Of a stretch of DNA of 64,000 bases, positions 53,605 to 62,997 are shown one piece after another. Origin of the DNA: Coriobacteriia bacterium (lineage in GTDB: Bacteria > Actinomycetota > Coriobacteriia > Coriobacteriales > RUG033). The translations under genes were made by a program, and so were the position numbers. The notes below the pieces were generated by a model. That model saw only the letters and a program-made list of their open reading frames with translations. It was not told the origin of the DNA and ran no database searches. The first letter of the stretch is position 1. Each line of letters starts with the position of its first letter. The stretch is taken from assembly GCA_015655215.1 (NCBI GenBank), contig JAATFL010000017.1, positions 1 to 64,000 of the forward strand, in the 5' to 3' direction.

Positions 53605-55260
53605 ATGGAACTTGACAGAAGGTCCTTTCTCAAGGGAACTCTGGCCGTCGGTGGTGCTGCAGCTGCGTCGGGTGCGCTGTCCGCGTGCTCTTCGAGTGCA
53701 AGCACCTCATCGGGTGGCGAGACCACGACGAATACGACGAGCGGCAAGGGTTATGGAAGTGGCGTCGATTGGTTGGGTGAGTCCCCTGACCTCTCAGTGG
53801 AAAGTTGTGTCGACACGAAGGAAGCCGATGTCATCGTAGTCGGATCTGCGGTGGCCGGCGAACTTGCAGCTTATGCCGCATTGCGCGATGGAGCTTCAGT
53901 CATCATGCTCGAGCGCAATGGCACCCCACATATCTCTGGTAGTGGTATCGGGTTCATCAATTCCAAGTATCAGTTGAATGCTGGACAACCTGAACAGGAT
54001 CCCTATGAGATTGCCCAGATGGTGTTCAACCAGTTCCAGTATCGCTGTGACTTCAGCCTATTGACCCTTTGGGCTTTCAATAGCGGCGCCATCTTGGACG
54101 ACGTTGTGGAAAACGTGCTCGATCCGATTGGATTCAAGGCGAACATACCCGTCCAGGCGCAGGTGGTCGACAAGCAACGTGAGATCAACCAGAGCATGAA
54201 TTGCCATGTCGACTTCGATCCTGACGGCAACGACAGTCTCGAGAAGCTTGATTTCGCCTTCCGTGACTGGATCGGGGGCAACGGCGGTGAGATTGATTAC
54301 GAGACCTGTGCTCGCATGCTCGTACAGGACGATGATGGGACCGTGACTGGCCTTATCGCCACAGATGCCGACGGTCAGTACGTGCACTACAAAGCCAAGA
54401 AGGGCGTTGTGATGTGCGTGGGGTCGTTTGGCGGTAATGAGGATATGATGAACGCGTTCGCACGTCCGTGGCTCGCCAAGTTCGCCAAGGACTATGGTGT
54501 GTACAATGCCCGTACGTCAGCGAACACCCCTATCACAACGAGCGAGAAGATGGATGACGGCACCGGCCATAAGATGATGTGCTGGGCTGGCGCCTCCATC
54601 GAGGAAATCGACCCTTCCATCCAATCTTGGTATGGAACCGGCTACTACTGGTGGCCGTTCCTTTCCGTCGACGTCAACGGAAAGCGTTTCTTCAACGAGT
54701 CTGACTCCTGGTTATGCAGCGCTCCGCTGTTGGCTCAGAAGCCGGAGGGCGTCAATTACTGCTGGCAGATTAGGCCAACCAATGATTTTCAAATGCCGAT
54801 GACCGTCCCGACCGGTGTTTCCTTCGAGACTTGGGACAAGTTGGTCAAGAGCACCATGGAATACTACGAGGAAGACACCATAGAGGCTCTCGCCAAGGAC
54901 ATCGATATCGACCCTGAGACTCTCAAAGAGACCATCGATCGTTACAACGAGCTTTGCAAAAACGGTTTTGACGAGGAGTGGGGCAAACTACCCAAGTATC
55001 TTGATCCTATCGACGACCCTCCGTATCTGGCAGTCAAGGCGACCATTGCATTCTATGCCACTGCGACTGGCGTGAAATGCAATGATAGACTCCAGGTCCT
55101 CGACGAGAACTGGAACATCATCCCCGGTCTCTATGCCGCAGGCAATTGCGTTGGCTATCGCTTAGCCAGCGGATACCAGACCGTCGTGCCTGGTCTATGC
55201 AATGCATTCGCCTTTACGCACGGCTACCTTGCGGGCAAGAACTGCGCGAACAGCGAGTAG
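53605..55260 (+). CDS. Tat-exported FAD-dependent reductase 2
   Basis: 551 residues from ATG 53605 with AAGGGG upstream. Tat signal DRRSFLKGTLAVGGAAAASGALSACSS, then ADVIVVGSAVAGELAAYAALRDGASVIMLERNG as FAD site and GLYAAGNCVGYRLASGYQTVVPGLCNAFAFTHGYLAG at the end. The closing loop lacks the usual NRLGGNS and has GYQTVVPG, so substrate contacts differ from true fumarate reductases. Exported, probably cell-wall or membrane facing; electron donor not encoded nearby. Divergent from LuxR 1. Confidence 0.87.
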   Translation: MELDRRSFLKGTLAVGGAAAASGALSACSSSASTSSGGETTTNTTSGKGYGSGVDWLGESPDLSVESCVDTKEADVIVVGSAVAGELAAYAALRDGASVIMLERNGTPHISGSGIGFINSKYQLNAGQPEQDPYEIAQMVFNQFQYRCDFSLLTLWAFNSGAILDDVVENVLDPIGFKANIPVQAQVVDKQREINQSMNCHVDFDPDGNDSLEKLDFAFRDWIGGNGGEIDYETCARMLVQDDDGTVTGLIATDADGQYVHYKAKKGVVMCVGSFGGNEDMMNAFARPWLAKFAKDYGVYNARTSANTPITTSEKMDDGTGHKMMCWAGASIEEIDPSIQSWYGTGYYWWPFLSVDVNGKRFFNESDSWLCSAPLLAQKPEGVNYCWQIRPTNDFQMPMTVPTGVSFETWDKLVKSTMEYYEEDTIEALAKDIDIDPETLKETIDRYNELCKNGFDEEWGKLPKYLDPIDDPPYLAVKATIAFYATATGVKCNDRLQVLDENWNIIPGLYAAGNCVGYRLASGYQTVVPGLCNAFAFTHGYLAGKNCANSE

Positions 55261-55288
55261 AGCCATAACCGTCAGTGTACCCACGCCA

Positions 55289-55327
55289 AGGAAAGCGCGG
55301 CCCCAGGATACAGGGTCGCGCTTTCCT
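55289..55327 (+). terminator. Terminator after flavoprotein 2
   Basis: aggaaagcgcg and cgcgctttcct form an 11-bp stem with a 17-nt loop, followed by actta. Confidence 0.7.
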
Positions 55328-55460
55328 ACTTAGGTAAACGCAAGCCGAAGCGCTCTTTCCTGGGTTATGGGGATTGCCTGAACCGGAAAGGCATGAGCGC
55401 ATATTCATGTTGGATGAATGCACTGGGCATATATTGACTTGTCTGCAGGGGAGTATAAGA

Positions 55461-55589
55461 ATGCGAGTACGTATATGGTCCTTTGCAATTGACTTCAGGT
55501 ATGAAAAGCCCAGAAGGCCATCGGTACCTATTTCGAACGATCAAACCATCGTGACGGAAAGCGAGGCTGCGAAACATGATCTATCTTGA
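55461..55589 (+). CDS. Small ORF ahead of the csd/thiF-like pair
   Basis: 42 codons from ATG 55461, with GGGGAG 8 nt upstream. The peptide starts MRVRIWSFAIDF, has a basic Pro/Arg patch in the middle and ends acidic, then AAKHDLS. It overlaps the next gene's start by 14 bp in another frame, so the two are coupled. It has no Gly-Gly end and so is not an ordinary ThiS/MoaD carrier. Longer versions from ATG 55407 or TTG 55374 are possible but have weaker ribosome sites. May be a leader, or a peptide acted on by the downstream enzymes. Confidence 0.45.
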   Translation: MRVRIWSFAIDFRYEKPRRPSVPISNDQTIVTESEAAKHDLS

Positions 55590-56739
55590 CAATGCGGCCA
55601 CTTCTTGGCCAAAACCGGAAAAGGTCTATCTGGCGGCCGACGAGGCATTGCGTCGAGGTGGAAATCCTGGTCGGTCAGGACACAAGCTCTCCATCGCCGC
55701 CGGTAGATCGGTTGAAGAGACCCGGATGCTGCTTGCCCGATTGTTCGCCATCCCACGGCCGGAAGCCATTGCCTTCACATTGAATACGACCGATGCGCTC
55801 AACCTGGCTTTGAAAGGCATACTGAAGGAGGGGGATCACGTCGTTACAAGCTCGATGGAACACAATTCCGTTGCGCGCCCACTTGAAGCGCTCAAGTCAA
55901 GTGGAGTGGAGGTGACGAAAGTTGCCACATCTCCTCTTTCAGGTGTGGATATCCAGGATGTCAGGGCATCAATCAAAGAGAACACGAAACTCATGGTATT
56001 CACCCACGTCTCCAATGTCACGGGAACGATAAATCCCATTTCCGATATCGGAGAACTCTGTCGTGAGCGAGGAATCCTCCTTCTCGTCGACGCAGCCCAG
56101 TCCGCCGGTGTGATTCCCATCGATGTCATGGAAATGGACATTGACCTGCTTGCCTTCCCTGGACATAAATCATTGTTGGGTCCGGCAGGCACAGGGGGAT
56201 TGTACATACGGGACGGTCTGGTGCTGAATCCGATTCGAGAGGGGGGCACCGGCAGCTTCTCGGAGTTGCTCACACAGCCGGAGAAAATCCCCGACCGCTA
56301 TGAAAGCGGAACACTGAACGCACCTGGCATTGCAGGGCTGGGGGCTGGTGTAAGGTTTCTGCTTGAACAGGGCGTGGGAACCCTGCGGGAAAAGGAATCG
56401 GCTCTTGCGAACAGACTGCTCGAGGGAATCTCCCAGATATCCGGGATCACCGTCTTTGGTCCTCCAGCGGGAAGGCTGCGAACCGGCGTCGTCTCTCTTG
56501 TGGTGGATGGCATGGAGCCCACTCAAACCGCAGCCATTCTCGACGATGCGTTTGATATCGCGGTACGTGCCGGTCTACATTGCGCGCCGGACACGCATCG
56601 GATGCTTGGCACCCTTGAAACGGGAGGTACCGTTCGTTTCAGCATCGGCGCCTTCAACACGGAAGAGGAAATCGACCTTTGCCTGGAGGCACTGCGCTCC
56701 ATCGCGGAGGAAGGCGGATTGGGAGAAGTGCGAGAGTGA
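55576..56739 (+). CDS. Class V PLP-dependent aminotransferase, cysteine desulfurase-like
   Basis: 387 residues. IYLDNAATSWPKPEKV, the PLP lysine in FPGHKSLLGPAGTGGLYIR, RYESGTLNAPGIAGLGAG and GLHCAPDTHRMLGT with the probable catalytic Cys mark the CsdA/SufS-related subgroup also seen in selenium and sulfur insertion. Distinct from the NifS-type gene at 29.7 kb. It shares a four-base overlap with the ThiF-like gene, so its persulfide sulfur probably serves that E1. In the accessory region with lower GC. Confidence 0.85.
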   Translation: MIYLDNAATSWPKPEKVYLAADEALRRGGNPGRSGHKLSIAAGRSVEETRMLLARLFAIPRPEAIAFTLNTTDALNLALKGILKEGDHVVTSSMEHNSVARPLEALKSSGVEVTKVATSPLSGVDIQDVRASIKENTKLMVFTHVSNVTGTINPISDIGELCRERGILLLVDAAQSAGVIPIDVMEMDIDLLAFPGHKSLLGPAGTGGLYIRDGLVLNPIREGGTGSFSELLTQPEKIPDRYESGTLNAPGIAGLGAGVRFLLEQGVGTLREKESALANRLLEGISQISGITVFGPPAGRLRTGVVSLVVDGMEPTQTAAILDDAFDIAVRAGLHCAPDTHRMLGTLETGGTVRFSIGAFNTEEEIDLCLEALRSIAEEGGLGEVRE

Positions 56740-57752
56740 ACCTACAGCGATATTCCCGCCAGACGGTATTCGACGAGATCGGTGAAGCGGGACAGGAGAG
56801 ACTGCTGCGTTCGAGGGTCGCCGTCATCGGCGTGGGTGCAATCGGAACCGTCATCGCCAACAACCTTTGCCGAGCAGGTGTCGGGTTCGTGCGTCTGATA
56901 GACAGGGACTACGTAGAACTCGGCAATCTTCAGCGACAGGTGCTCTATACGGAGGAGGACGCACGACAACGGGTACCCAAGGCGGTCGCCGCCTGCGAGC
57001 ATCTGAGAGAGGTGAACTCCGAGATAGAACTGGAGCCGGTCATCACCGATGTGAATTCCTCGAATATTGAGGCGCTGATCTCTGATATTGACCTTGTGCT
57101 TGACGGTTCAGACAATCTCGAGGCTCGCTATCTGATCAACGAGGCCTGCTTCAAGGAGAACAGACCGTGGATTTACGCGGGGGCGATTGTCGGAGCGGGA
57201 ATGACCATGAACATCATTCCCGGCGAGACGCCTTGCCTTCGCTGCCTCTTCTCACATTCGCTTCCATCTGGAACCGGACCCACCTGCAGCACGGCGGGTG
57301 TTGTGAACGGCATCACGGGAGTCATCGCCTCAATCGCTTCGACCGAAGCGCTGAAGATCCTCATCGGTTCAAGCGATGTGAGAAAAACCCTCCTTGCTAT
57401 CGATATCTGGAGCAACCTGTTCGATGAAATAACGATAGAGCAGAACCGGGATTGCCCCGTATGCGCTCATCACGAGTACAAGCTGCTTGGGCGCCTTTCC
57501 GGTTCCTATACGACCAGTCTGTGCGGCAGAGATTCGGTGCAGGTCGTGCCCGGATCGAAGACAACCATTGACATCGAACGGTTTGCCCAAAGACTCAAGG
57601 GTATCGGGACGGTTCGATACAGTAGGTTCATGCTGCAGTTCTCCGGTGGAGAGGTCGAGTTCAGCTTGTTTCCGGATGGTCGGGCAATCATCGATAAGGT
57701 GAAGGACGAGAGCGCTGCAAGATCCATCTATTCTGAGTACATCGGCCTATGA
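56736..57752 (+). CDS. ThiF/MoeB/HesA E1-like adenylyltransferase with C-terminal extension
   Basis: 338 residues from GTG 56736. LQRYSRQTVFDEIGEAGQERLLRSRVAVIGVGAIGTVIANNLCRAGV holds the ATP site, followed by IDRDYVELGNLQRQVLYTEEDARQRVPKA with the adenylation residues. CLRCLF and CPVCAHHEY supply the structural zinc CxxC pair. After residue 245 comes a 95-residue end with TTSLCGRDSVQVVPG, as in some ThiF-type proteins. E1 enzymes adenylate a carrier C-terminus (ThiS, MoaD or a peptide). No carrier with a GG end is nearby. Coupled to the desulfurase-like gene. Confidence 0.88.
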   Translation: MNLQRYSRQTVFDEIGEAGQERLLRSRVAVIGVGAIGTVIANNLCRAGVGFVRLIDRDYVELGNLQRQVLYTEEDARQRVPKAVAACEHLREVNSEIELEPVITDVNSSNIEALISDIDLVLDGSDNLEARYLINEACFKENRPWIYAGAIVGAGMTMNIIPGETPCLRCLFSHSLPSGTGPTCSTAGVVNGITGVIASIASTEALKILIGSSDVRKTLLAIDIWSNLFDEITIEQNRDCPVCAHHEYKLLGRLSGSYTTSLCGRDSVQVVPGSKTTIDIERFAQRLKGIGTVRYSRFMLQFSGGEVEFSLFPDGRAIIDKVKDESAARSIYSEYIGL

Positions 57753-57912
57753 GCTTTGACGGGAACGGGAAGACGGTACCCAGCACTTTCCCCAGACGGA
57801 GGGCGAGCGGTCGGCGAGGTCAATAGTGCGACGGGTTACAGAGTGAGCGTGTTCAACTTGCTCGGCGAGAAGTTCGATGGCTTGAGAGATCCTTCATGTT
57901 GCCATTACGTAC

Positions 57913-57918
57913 TATAAT
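57913..57918 (+). promoter_or_regulatory. Perfect -10 box upstream of LuxR 2
   Basis: TATAAT 66 nt before the LuxR 2 ATG, in tacgtacTATAATg. No good -35 is seen at 17 nt, so activator dependence is possible. Confidence 0.45.
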
Positions 57919-57983
57919 GAAAATTCATTGTGGAAAGAGGCGATTGACGATGGCCCGAGAGCCTTGGGCCTGATGGGTGCTGT

Positions 57984-59420
57984 ATGAGACAATCCAAGCA
58001 GGATACCGTTGTGCTGATAGTCTGCGCCGCAATGTTCATCGCAAGCTGCACACCGTTTTCATTCGTTGTCTCAACATTCGGGAACTATCCTGCCTCCGAG
58101 TCACTGAATCAATGCTATGCCCTCCCCATGCTTGGAAGCATCATCCTGAGCACGCTTGTCGGCCTTGCTTCAAACGGCGGAGCGAACACGAATCGATTCC
58201 TGGGCAATCTCGTGCTCTTCGGAGGCTTCATCCTGTATTTCCTTGGATCAATCCTCTTTGTGATCATCATGATCCTCGGCCTTCCCGCCGACGTTGGCTA
58301 CCTTGCTGGCGTCCTTACCGGAGTCGGTTATCTTCCCGTCGGGTACATCTGGTACCGCAAGCTCATCGAGGTCGACACCGTTGCCCTCATACCATGTTCC
58401 TCTGCCGCCTTGGGTATAGCCGGTGCACTGCTCTTCTTGATGAGCTGTGTACCGCTTGGTGCCCAGTACATCCTATTTGCGGTCTTCCTGACAGGTGGTC
58501 TCTATCTGCCTTTCTCCGAGCTGCTCTCTGACGATGCTGCTTTTGGGCATGCTCCCAAGTCGGTCGGATTCCGTCAGGTCATGGACAAGATGGGGAAGGT
58601 GGGAGGGCTCGTCATCGTGCCCGGTCTCGCATTGCTGTTGTTCGCATTCATGACAGGTGTACGCAAGCAAGCTCTGGTTGGCACATTCGACAACGAGATG
58701 TTCGGAGCGATCAGCGCTGCTCTCATCGCGTTCTTCTGTGCACTCTATTTCAGAAAAGGGCCGTTCGCTCCATTCACGATACGTGTGGTCGTTCCCATAT
58801 CGATTGGCATCCTCGCCGTGTTCGATGCCTTTCCCGATGGATCCATGCCCCTCTATTGGGGAGGAATGCTCCTTTACACGTTCATCTTCTTCGTCGCAGT
58901 CGTCTCGATACCGACCTTGATGGAGATGGTTAGAGCTGAGAGCCTTCCGGCGGCGATACCCCTCTGCTTGATCACGGGAAGCATGTGCATTGCCTCGCTG
59001 GGCGGCATCTGCTTCCATCTGCTTTCCCCCGTTCCGGATTATGGACCCTATCTTCGAGGTGCATCCGCTATTTTCTTTGCGATTATCCTTGCCGTGCTTA
59101 CCACCGAATCATGGAAGACCTATGCCTCCCGTACCTTGAACGATGTTGCCGACGGGCCGGATGGGGTTTTCTCGAAAAGGAAGTTGGACTTTGAGGAGCG
59201 ATGCTTGCTGATTGCGCAGACCAAGAGGCTCTCCAAGCGCGAGTCCCAGGTACTTGTGCTTCTCGGTCGTGGACACAGCGTCGTGTACATCTCGGACAGT
59301 CTCTTCATAGCAGAGAGCACCGCCCGAACACATATCGGGAATATCTATAGGAAACTCGGCATTCGCTCTCGAGATAACCTTCTCACGTTGATCGACGCCG
59401 TCGGTGAAGATGGCGAGTAA
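57984..59420 (+). CDS. Polytopic LuxR-family regulator 2
   Basis: 478 residues. About twelve hydrophobic segments (LIVCAAMFIASCTPFSFVV onward) then a LuxR HTH (TKRLSKRESQVLVLLGRGHSVVYISDSLFIAESTARTHIGNIYRKLGIRSRDNLLTLID). Same architecture as LuxR 1 but little sequence similarity in the membrane part. It stands between the ThiF operon and flavoprotein 3, both on the same strand; flavoprotein 3 is the more typical partner. Confidence 0.86.
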   Translation: MRQSKQDTVVLIVCAAMFIASCTPFSFVVSTFGNYPASESLNQCYALPMLGSIILSTLVGLASNGGANTNRFLGNLVLFGGFILYFLGSILFVIIMILGLPADVGYLAGVLTGVGYLPVGYIWYRKLIEVDTVALIPCSSAALGIAGALLFLMSCVPLGAQYILFAVFLTGGLYLPFSELLSDDAAFGHAPKSVGFRQVMDKMGKVGGLVIVPGLALLLFAFMTGVRKQALVGTFDNEMFGAISAALIAFFCALYFRKGPFAPFTIRVVVPISIGILAVFDAFPDGSMPLYWGGMLLYTFIFFVAVVSIPTLMEMVRAESLPAAIPLCLITGSMCIASLGGICFHLLSPVPDYGPYLRGASAIFFAIILAVLTTESWKTYASRTLNDVADGPDGVFSKRKLDFEERCLLIAQTKRLSKRESQVLVLLGRGHSVVYISDSLFIAESTARTHIGNIYRKLGIRSRDNLLTLIDAVGEDGE

Positions 59421-59631
59421 GGGTTTCTGCTTGCCTCGTCTCATATATGTTGAACTGCGGAGATCGTGCAAACTCATCAAATACCGCGATGCCCAAGGAC
59501 GCATAGGAATGAAATTCCATCAATAGAGCGATGCCCTGTAAGGTTCTCTGCACCCTACAATGCCGAGGCCACGGCAACGGGTCGCGGCCTTGCGCCCTGG
59601 CGCAGGATTTCCTAGGTTACGGAGATATGGC

Positions 59632-61407
59632 ATGAGGGAATCGGAGAACGGGAATGAGGGTACCGCACGTATGAGCTTTGAGCGCAGGAGCTTCCTGCGC
59701 ATGGGAGCTGTGGCGGCGGCAGGGGTTGCGGCAGCTGGTCTTGTCGCCTGCAGTCCAGGTACGGGTGACGGCAACACGACCACTTCGGAGACGACCAGCA
59801 CTTCCTCTTGGCGCACCGCACCAGCCGCAGTCGGCGACTCCGAGATTGTCGAGACGTACGATTGCGATGTGCTGGTCATCGGTCTTGGACACGCGGGTTG
59901 CACGGCCCTACGTGCTGCATCGGAGGCCGGTGCCTCGGTTTGCGCAATGGTCAACCAACCCGAGAGCAGCATGGTCTTCATGTCGGGTGGCCAGGTCGGC
60001 CATATCAACTCACAGTTCCTTGGCGGCAATGGCGTTCCTACGGTCGATGCCGTTGAGTTTGTCAACGACTGGCAGGTACGTTCCAACAACCGTTCGAACC
60101 CCGGTCTGGTCATGAACTATACCAACAACTGCGGGACCTGCTTCGACTGGCTCACTGACTGCCTGACATCCGGCGAAAAGACTGCGATCACCATCCGCGA
60201 GTGGCCCAACAGCGATGCTCGCCATATGACCAACTACTCAGGTGTCAAGACGTGGGTCGGTACCGCGAACACCGGTAGCTATCAGACTGCCATGCTACAG
60301 AACTGCATCAGCATCGCCGTCAACGCAGGAGGAAAGATATACTACGGTACAACCGGATCCCAGCTCATCACCGACAGCAGCGGAGCTGTGACCGGTGCAT
60401 ACGGTAAGAACGATAGCGGCTATGTCCGAGTCAACGCCTCCAAAGGTGTGATCATCGCGACGGGTGACTTCTCTGGCAACACCGACATGTGCAAGGACCT
60501 CTTGACGGAGATCGTCAATGCCATGGGACCCGACGATTCCTTCTCCAGCGTGAGTGGGCGCGATGGTTCGGGCATACAGATGGGCTATTGGGCGGGTGGA
60601 CGTCTTGACCCATGCATGAGCGCTATGGATGGTGCCTATATCTATCCATGTGATTCGCCAACCGACCCTCTGGGCGCGACATCCGCCCTCTGGATCAACG
60701 CAAATGGCGAGCGCTACTGCAACGAGGGATTCGGCTCGACCGAGCTTGAGGCATTCCCCGGTGCCCGTCAGCCGAGCGGTGATCTCTACACCATCTTCGA
60801 CAGCAACTACGAGGCCCTCATCAAGGCGCAGCCTTTCGGTCACATGAGCTTCGATTACGTCAACAGCGATTTCTCGTCCCTTGCGACGACTTTGACCACC
60901 TCCTACACCAACGGTGCGAGCGGTTCAAACGGAACCACGACAGACGACTCATCATCAAGCGGTGGCGATAAGGCCACGATGGCGGCCACGAACGTCTTCG
61001 CTGCGGATACCGTCGAGACGCTTGGCACCTATCTTGGCTTCACCGGCACCACCCTCACCAACTTCGTCGCAACGGTAAAACGCTATAACGAACTGTGTGC
61101 ACAGGGCATCGATGAGGACTTCGGGAAGGATTCCGCCCTGCTGTTCCCCATCTCAAACCCTCCCTACTATGGATACCATGGGAAGAAGGAACTCGGGTCG
61201 ATCATGGTCACAACATCTGGTCTGTTGATCGACAAGAACGGCCAGGTTCTCAGCGAGGATTATCAGCCAATCAAGGGCCTCTTCGCCGCTGGCAATGCAT
61301 CTGGTTCTCGATTCGGTTTTGAGTACTTCACCTCGATTGCCGGAGAGTCTCTCTCCATGGCCCAGACCATGGGCATGGTGACCGGCGGGTACGTGGCAAA
61401 ACTCTAG
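59632..61407 (+). CDS. Tat-exported FAD-dependent reductase 3, variant FAD loop
   Basis: 591 residues from ATG 59632 (GGAG 8 nt before); ATG 59671 is also possible. Tat signal FERRSFLRMGAVAAAGVAAAGLVACSPG. The FAD site CDVLVIGLGHAGCTALRAASEAGASVCAMVNQPESS lacks the acidic residue that in most family members ends the second strand and holds the FAD ribose (ALEK or MLER in the other two). The C-terminal GLFAAGNASGSRFGFEYFTSIAGESLSMAQTMGMVTGGY is intact. A Ser/Gly/Thr-rich insert lies near residue 430. Exported; substrate unknown. Confidence 0.86.
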   Translation: MRESENGNEGTARMSFERRSFLRMGAVAAAGVAAAGLVACSPGTGDGNTTTSETTSTSSWRTAPAAVGDSEIVETYDCDVLVIGLGHAGCTALRAASEAGASVCAMVNQPESSMVFMSGGQVGHINSQFLGGNGVPTVDAVEFVNDWQVRSNNRSNPGLVMNYTNNCGTCFDWLTDCLTSGEKTAITIREWPNSDARHMTNYSGVKTWVGTANTGSYQTAMLQNCISIAVNAGGKIYYGTTGSQLITDSSGAVTGAYGKNDSGYVRVNASKGVIIATGDFSGNTDMCKDLLTEIVNAMGPDDSFSSVSGRDGSGIQMGYWAGGRLDPCMSAMDGAYIYPCDSPTDPLGATSALWINANGERYCNEGFGSTELEAFPGARQPSGDLYTIFDSNYEALIKAQPFGHMSFDYVNSDFSSLATTLTTSYTNGASGSNGTTTDDSSSSGGDKATMAATNVFAADTVETLGTYLGFTGTTLTNFVATVKRYNELCAQGIDEDFGKDSALLFPISNPPYYGYHGKKELGSIMVTTSGLLIDKNGQVLSEDYQPIKGLFAAGNASGSRFGFEYFTSIAGESLSMAQTMGMVTGGYVAKL

Positions 61408-61426
61408 ACATCCATCAGACTCTTGG

Positions 61427-61471
61427 TCACCAGACGGTATCCGAACATCGACAACGGGTACCGTCTGGTGA
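61427..61471 (+). terminator. Hairpin after flavoprotein 3
   Basis: tcaccagacggta and taccgtctggtga (13 bp perfect) with a 19-nt loop, 20 nt after the stop. The rest of 61408-61726 shows no gene. Confidence 0.6.
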
Positions 61472-61726
61472 TCCGTAGTATCTCAGGCGAGAAAGCGAGG
61501 GATGCAGGTGCCAGACCCGGAGGAAGCCTCGACGGTGGGGGTGATGGGTAGTGGCGAGAAGGTATCCGCACATGCTGGACCAACATAGAAGCAGTTGGGA
61601 AACGTTTTGGTGCCTTTCACTTGAAGCCATGAATGGGTCATATCGCTGAACCTATAATGGCTCCTTCGATGTTATCGGTGCTTTTCCTGTTGCCACACGT
61701 TCTTCGATGGGTTGGAAGGGTCGTCT

Positions 61727-62452
61727 ATGCCATCTCTTGCCGAGGGCCGGGAGCCCTTGTCATCCAAGGGGCGTCTCGCCATCTTGGGGGCCAGCTTGGT
61801 TCTCGGCATGCTCGTCTTCTTGTATGCCTATATCGGGATGAACCAGTACACCGGCTTGGGTGTGTTGGACCAACCGCTCCTGTCCTGGATGCTTCTCCAA
61901 CGCAACTCCACGGTCACGGATGTCATGGAGATGGTCTCAACCGTCGCAGACCCTTCCGTACTCGCCGGAATCGTCATCACCTGCGCGGTGGTCTGGGCAT
62001 TCGTCAAACGTGAGATCATCCGACCAACCTTGCTCATCGCCGCGATGGGCCTCGCCGCGGCGACCTCGACGCTGCTGAAGATCGTCTTGATGAATCCCCG
62101 TCCGCCCCTGGCGGACATGGTCCTTCCCTATGAGGCGGATTACTCGTTTCCATCAGGTCACACGCTCGGTATGCTTGTCTTCCTGCTGGTACTGGGCTAC
62201 CTGGTATACTCTCGCCGTTTCGACAGGGGGCGGTTCTGCGGTTGGACCGTATTCGCGTTCCTGGCAGCAGCCACAGTCGCATCCAGTCGTCTGTATCTTG
62301 GGTATCATTGGGTGACGGACGTGGTCGCTTCGTTTGGCCTGGGGTTCATCATCCTTGCGATGGTCGTGATTGCAGATGAACTCGTCTCGAGACACCTCGG
62401 TGGCGGAGGTCGTGTCGCGCTCGATGGTGACGTTGGATGGAGCCAAGATTGA
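61727..62452 (+). CDS. PAP2 superfamily membrane phosphatase
   Basis: 241 residues with about six helices. The three PAP2 motifs are seen: LMNPRPPL (K-x-x-x-x-x-x-R-P region), PSGHT, and SRLYLGYHWVTDVVASF (SRxxxxxHxxxD). Such proteins dephosphorylate undecaprenyl diphosphate or phosphatidate at the membrane. ATG 61727 with GGAAGGG is preferred to TTG 61712. The end overlaps the DUF2127 gene. Confidence 0.9.
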   Translation: MPSLAEGREPLSSKGRLAILGASLVLGMLVFLYAYIGMNQYTGLGVLDQPLLSWMLLQRNSTVTDVMEMVSTVADPSVLAGIVITCAVVWAFVKREIIRPTLLIAAMGLAAATSTLLKIVLMNPRPPLADMVLPYEADYSFPSGHTLGMLVFLLVLGYLVYSRRFDRGRFCGWTVFAFLAAATVASSRLYLGYHWVTDVVASFGLGFIILAMVVIADELVSRHLGGGGRVALDGDVGWSQD

Positions 62453-62997
62453 ACGGTCGCGCAAGACTCTCAGCTGACGAGGCGGTGCATGCCGGTTTCG
62501 ATTTCATGCTCGTCTTGAAGACGTTCTTCGCTATCGGCGAGGTTGCCTGTGGCATCGCGCTGTTCTTCCTCACTCCCGATCTCATCCAACATGCGGTCGG
62601 GTTCTTCACAGGTGGTGAACTTGCGACGGATTCGACGGATTTCGTCGCAACCCGTCTCGTCGCATGGGCCGACACGTTCTCACTGGATACCGAGCGGTTT
62701 GGGATGATCTACCTCATCTCCCATGGCGTGGCGAAGCTTGTCGTGCTTGCGCTACTGTGGAAGGGCAAATCCTGGTCTTACCCTCTCTCGGTCACCCTGT
62801 TCACGGCATTCATCGTCTACCAACTCCATCGCTTCGTCTATACCCACTCCCCGATGCTCATCGTCCTAACGGTCCTCGATGTGGTGATGATCGTCCTCAC
62901 CATCCTTGAGTACAGACGATTGAGGCGAGTCTCATGTCCTCCCATCGGAGGTGGGACACCGGATGCCGAGAACGAGAAGCGTGGGGACTGCATCTGA
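62437..62997 (+). CDS. DUF2127 membrane protein
   Basis: 186 residues. FDFMLVLKTFFAIGEVACGIALFFL, an extracellular-looking loop and two to three more helices (GMIYLISHGVAKLVVLALLW, HRFVYTHSPMLIVLTVLDVVMIVLTI) match DUF2127. Either ATG 62437 or TTG 62449 starts it; TTG has GGAG 6 nt upstream and would overlap the PAP2 stop as TTGA. Function unknown; coupled to the PAP2 gene. Confidence 0.82.
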   Translation: MEPRLNGRARLSADEAVHAGFDFMLVLKTFFAIGEVACGIALFFLTPDLIQHAVGFFTGGELATDSTDFVATRLVAWADTFSLDTERFGMIYLISHGVAKLVVLALLWKGKSWSYPLSVTLFTAFIVYQLHRFVYTHSPMLIVLTVLDVVMIVLTILEYRRLRRVSCPPIGGGTPDAENEKRGDCI

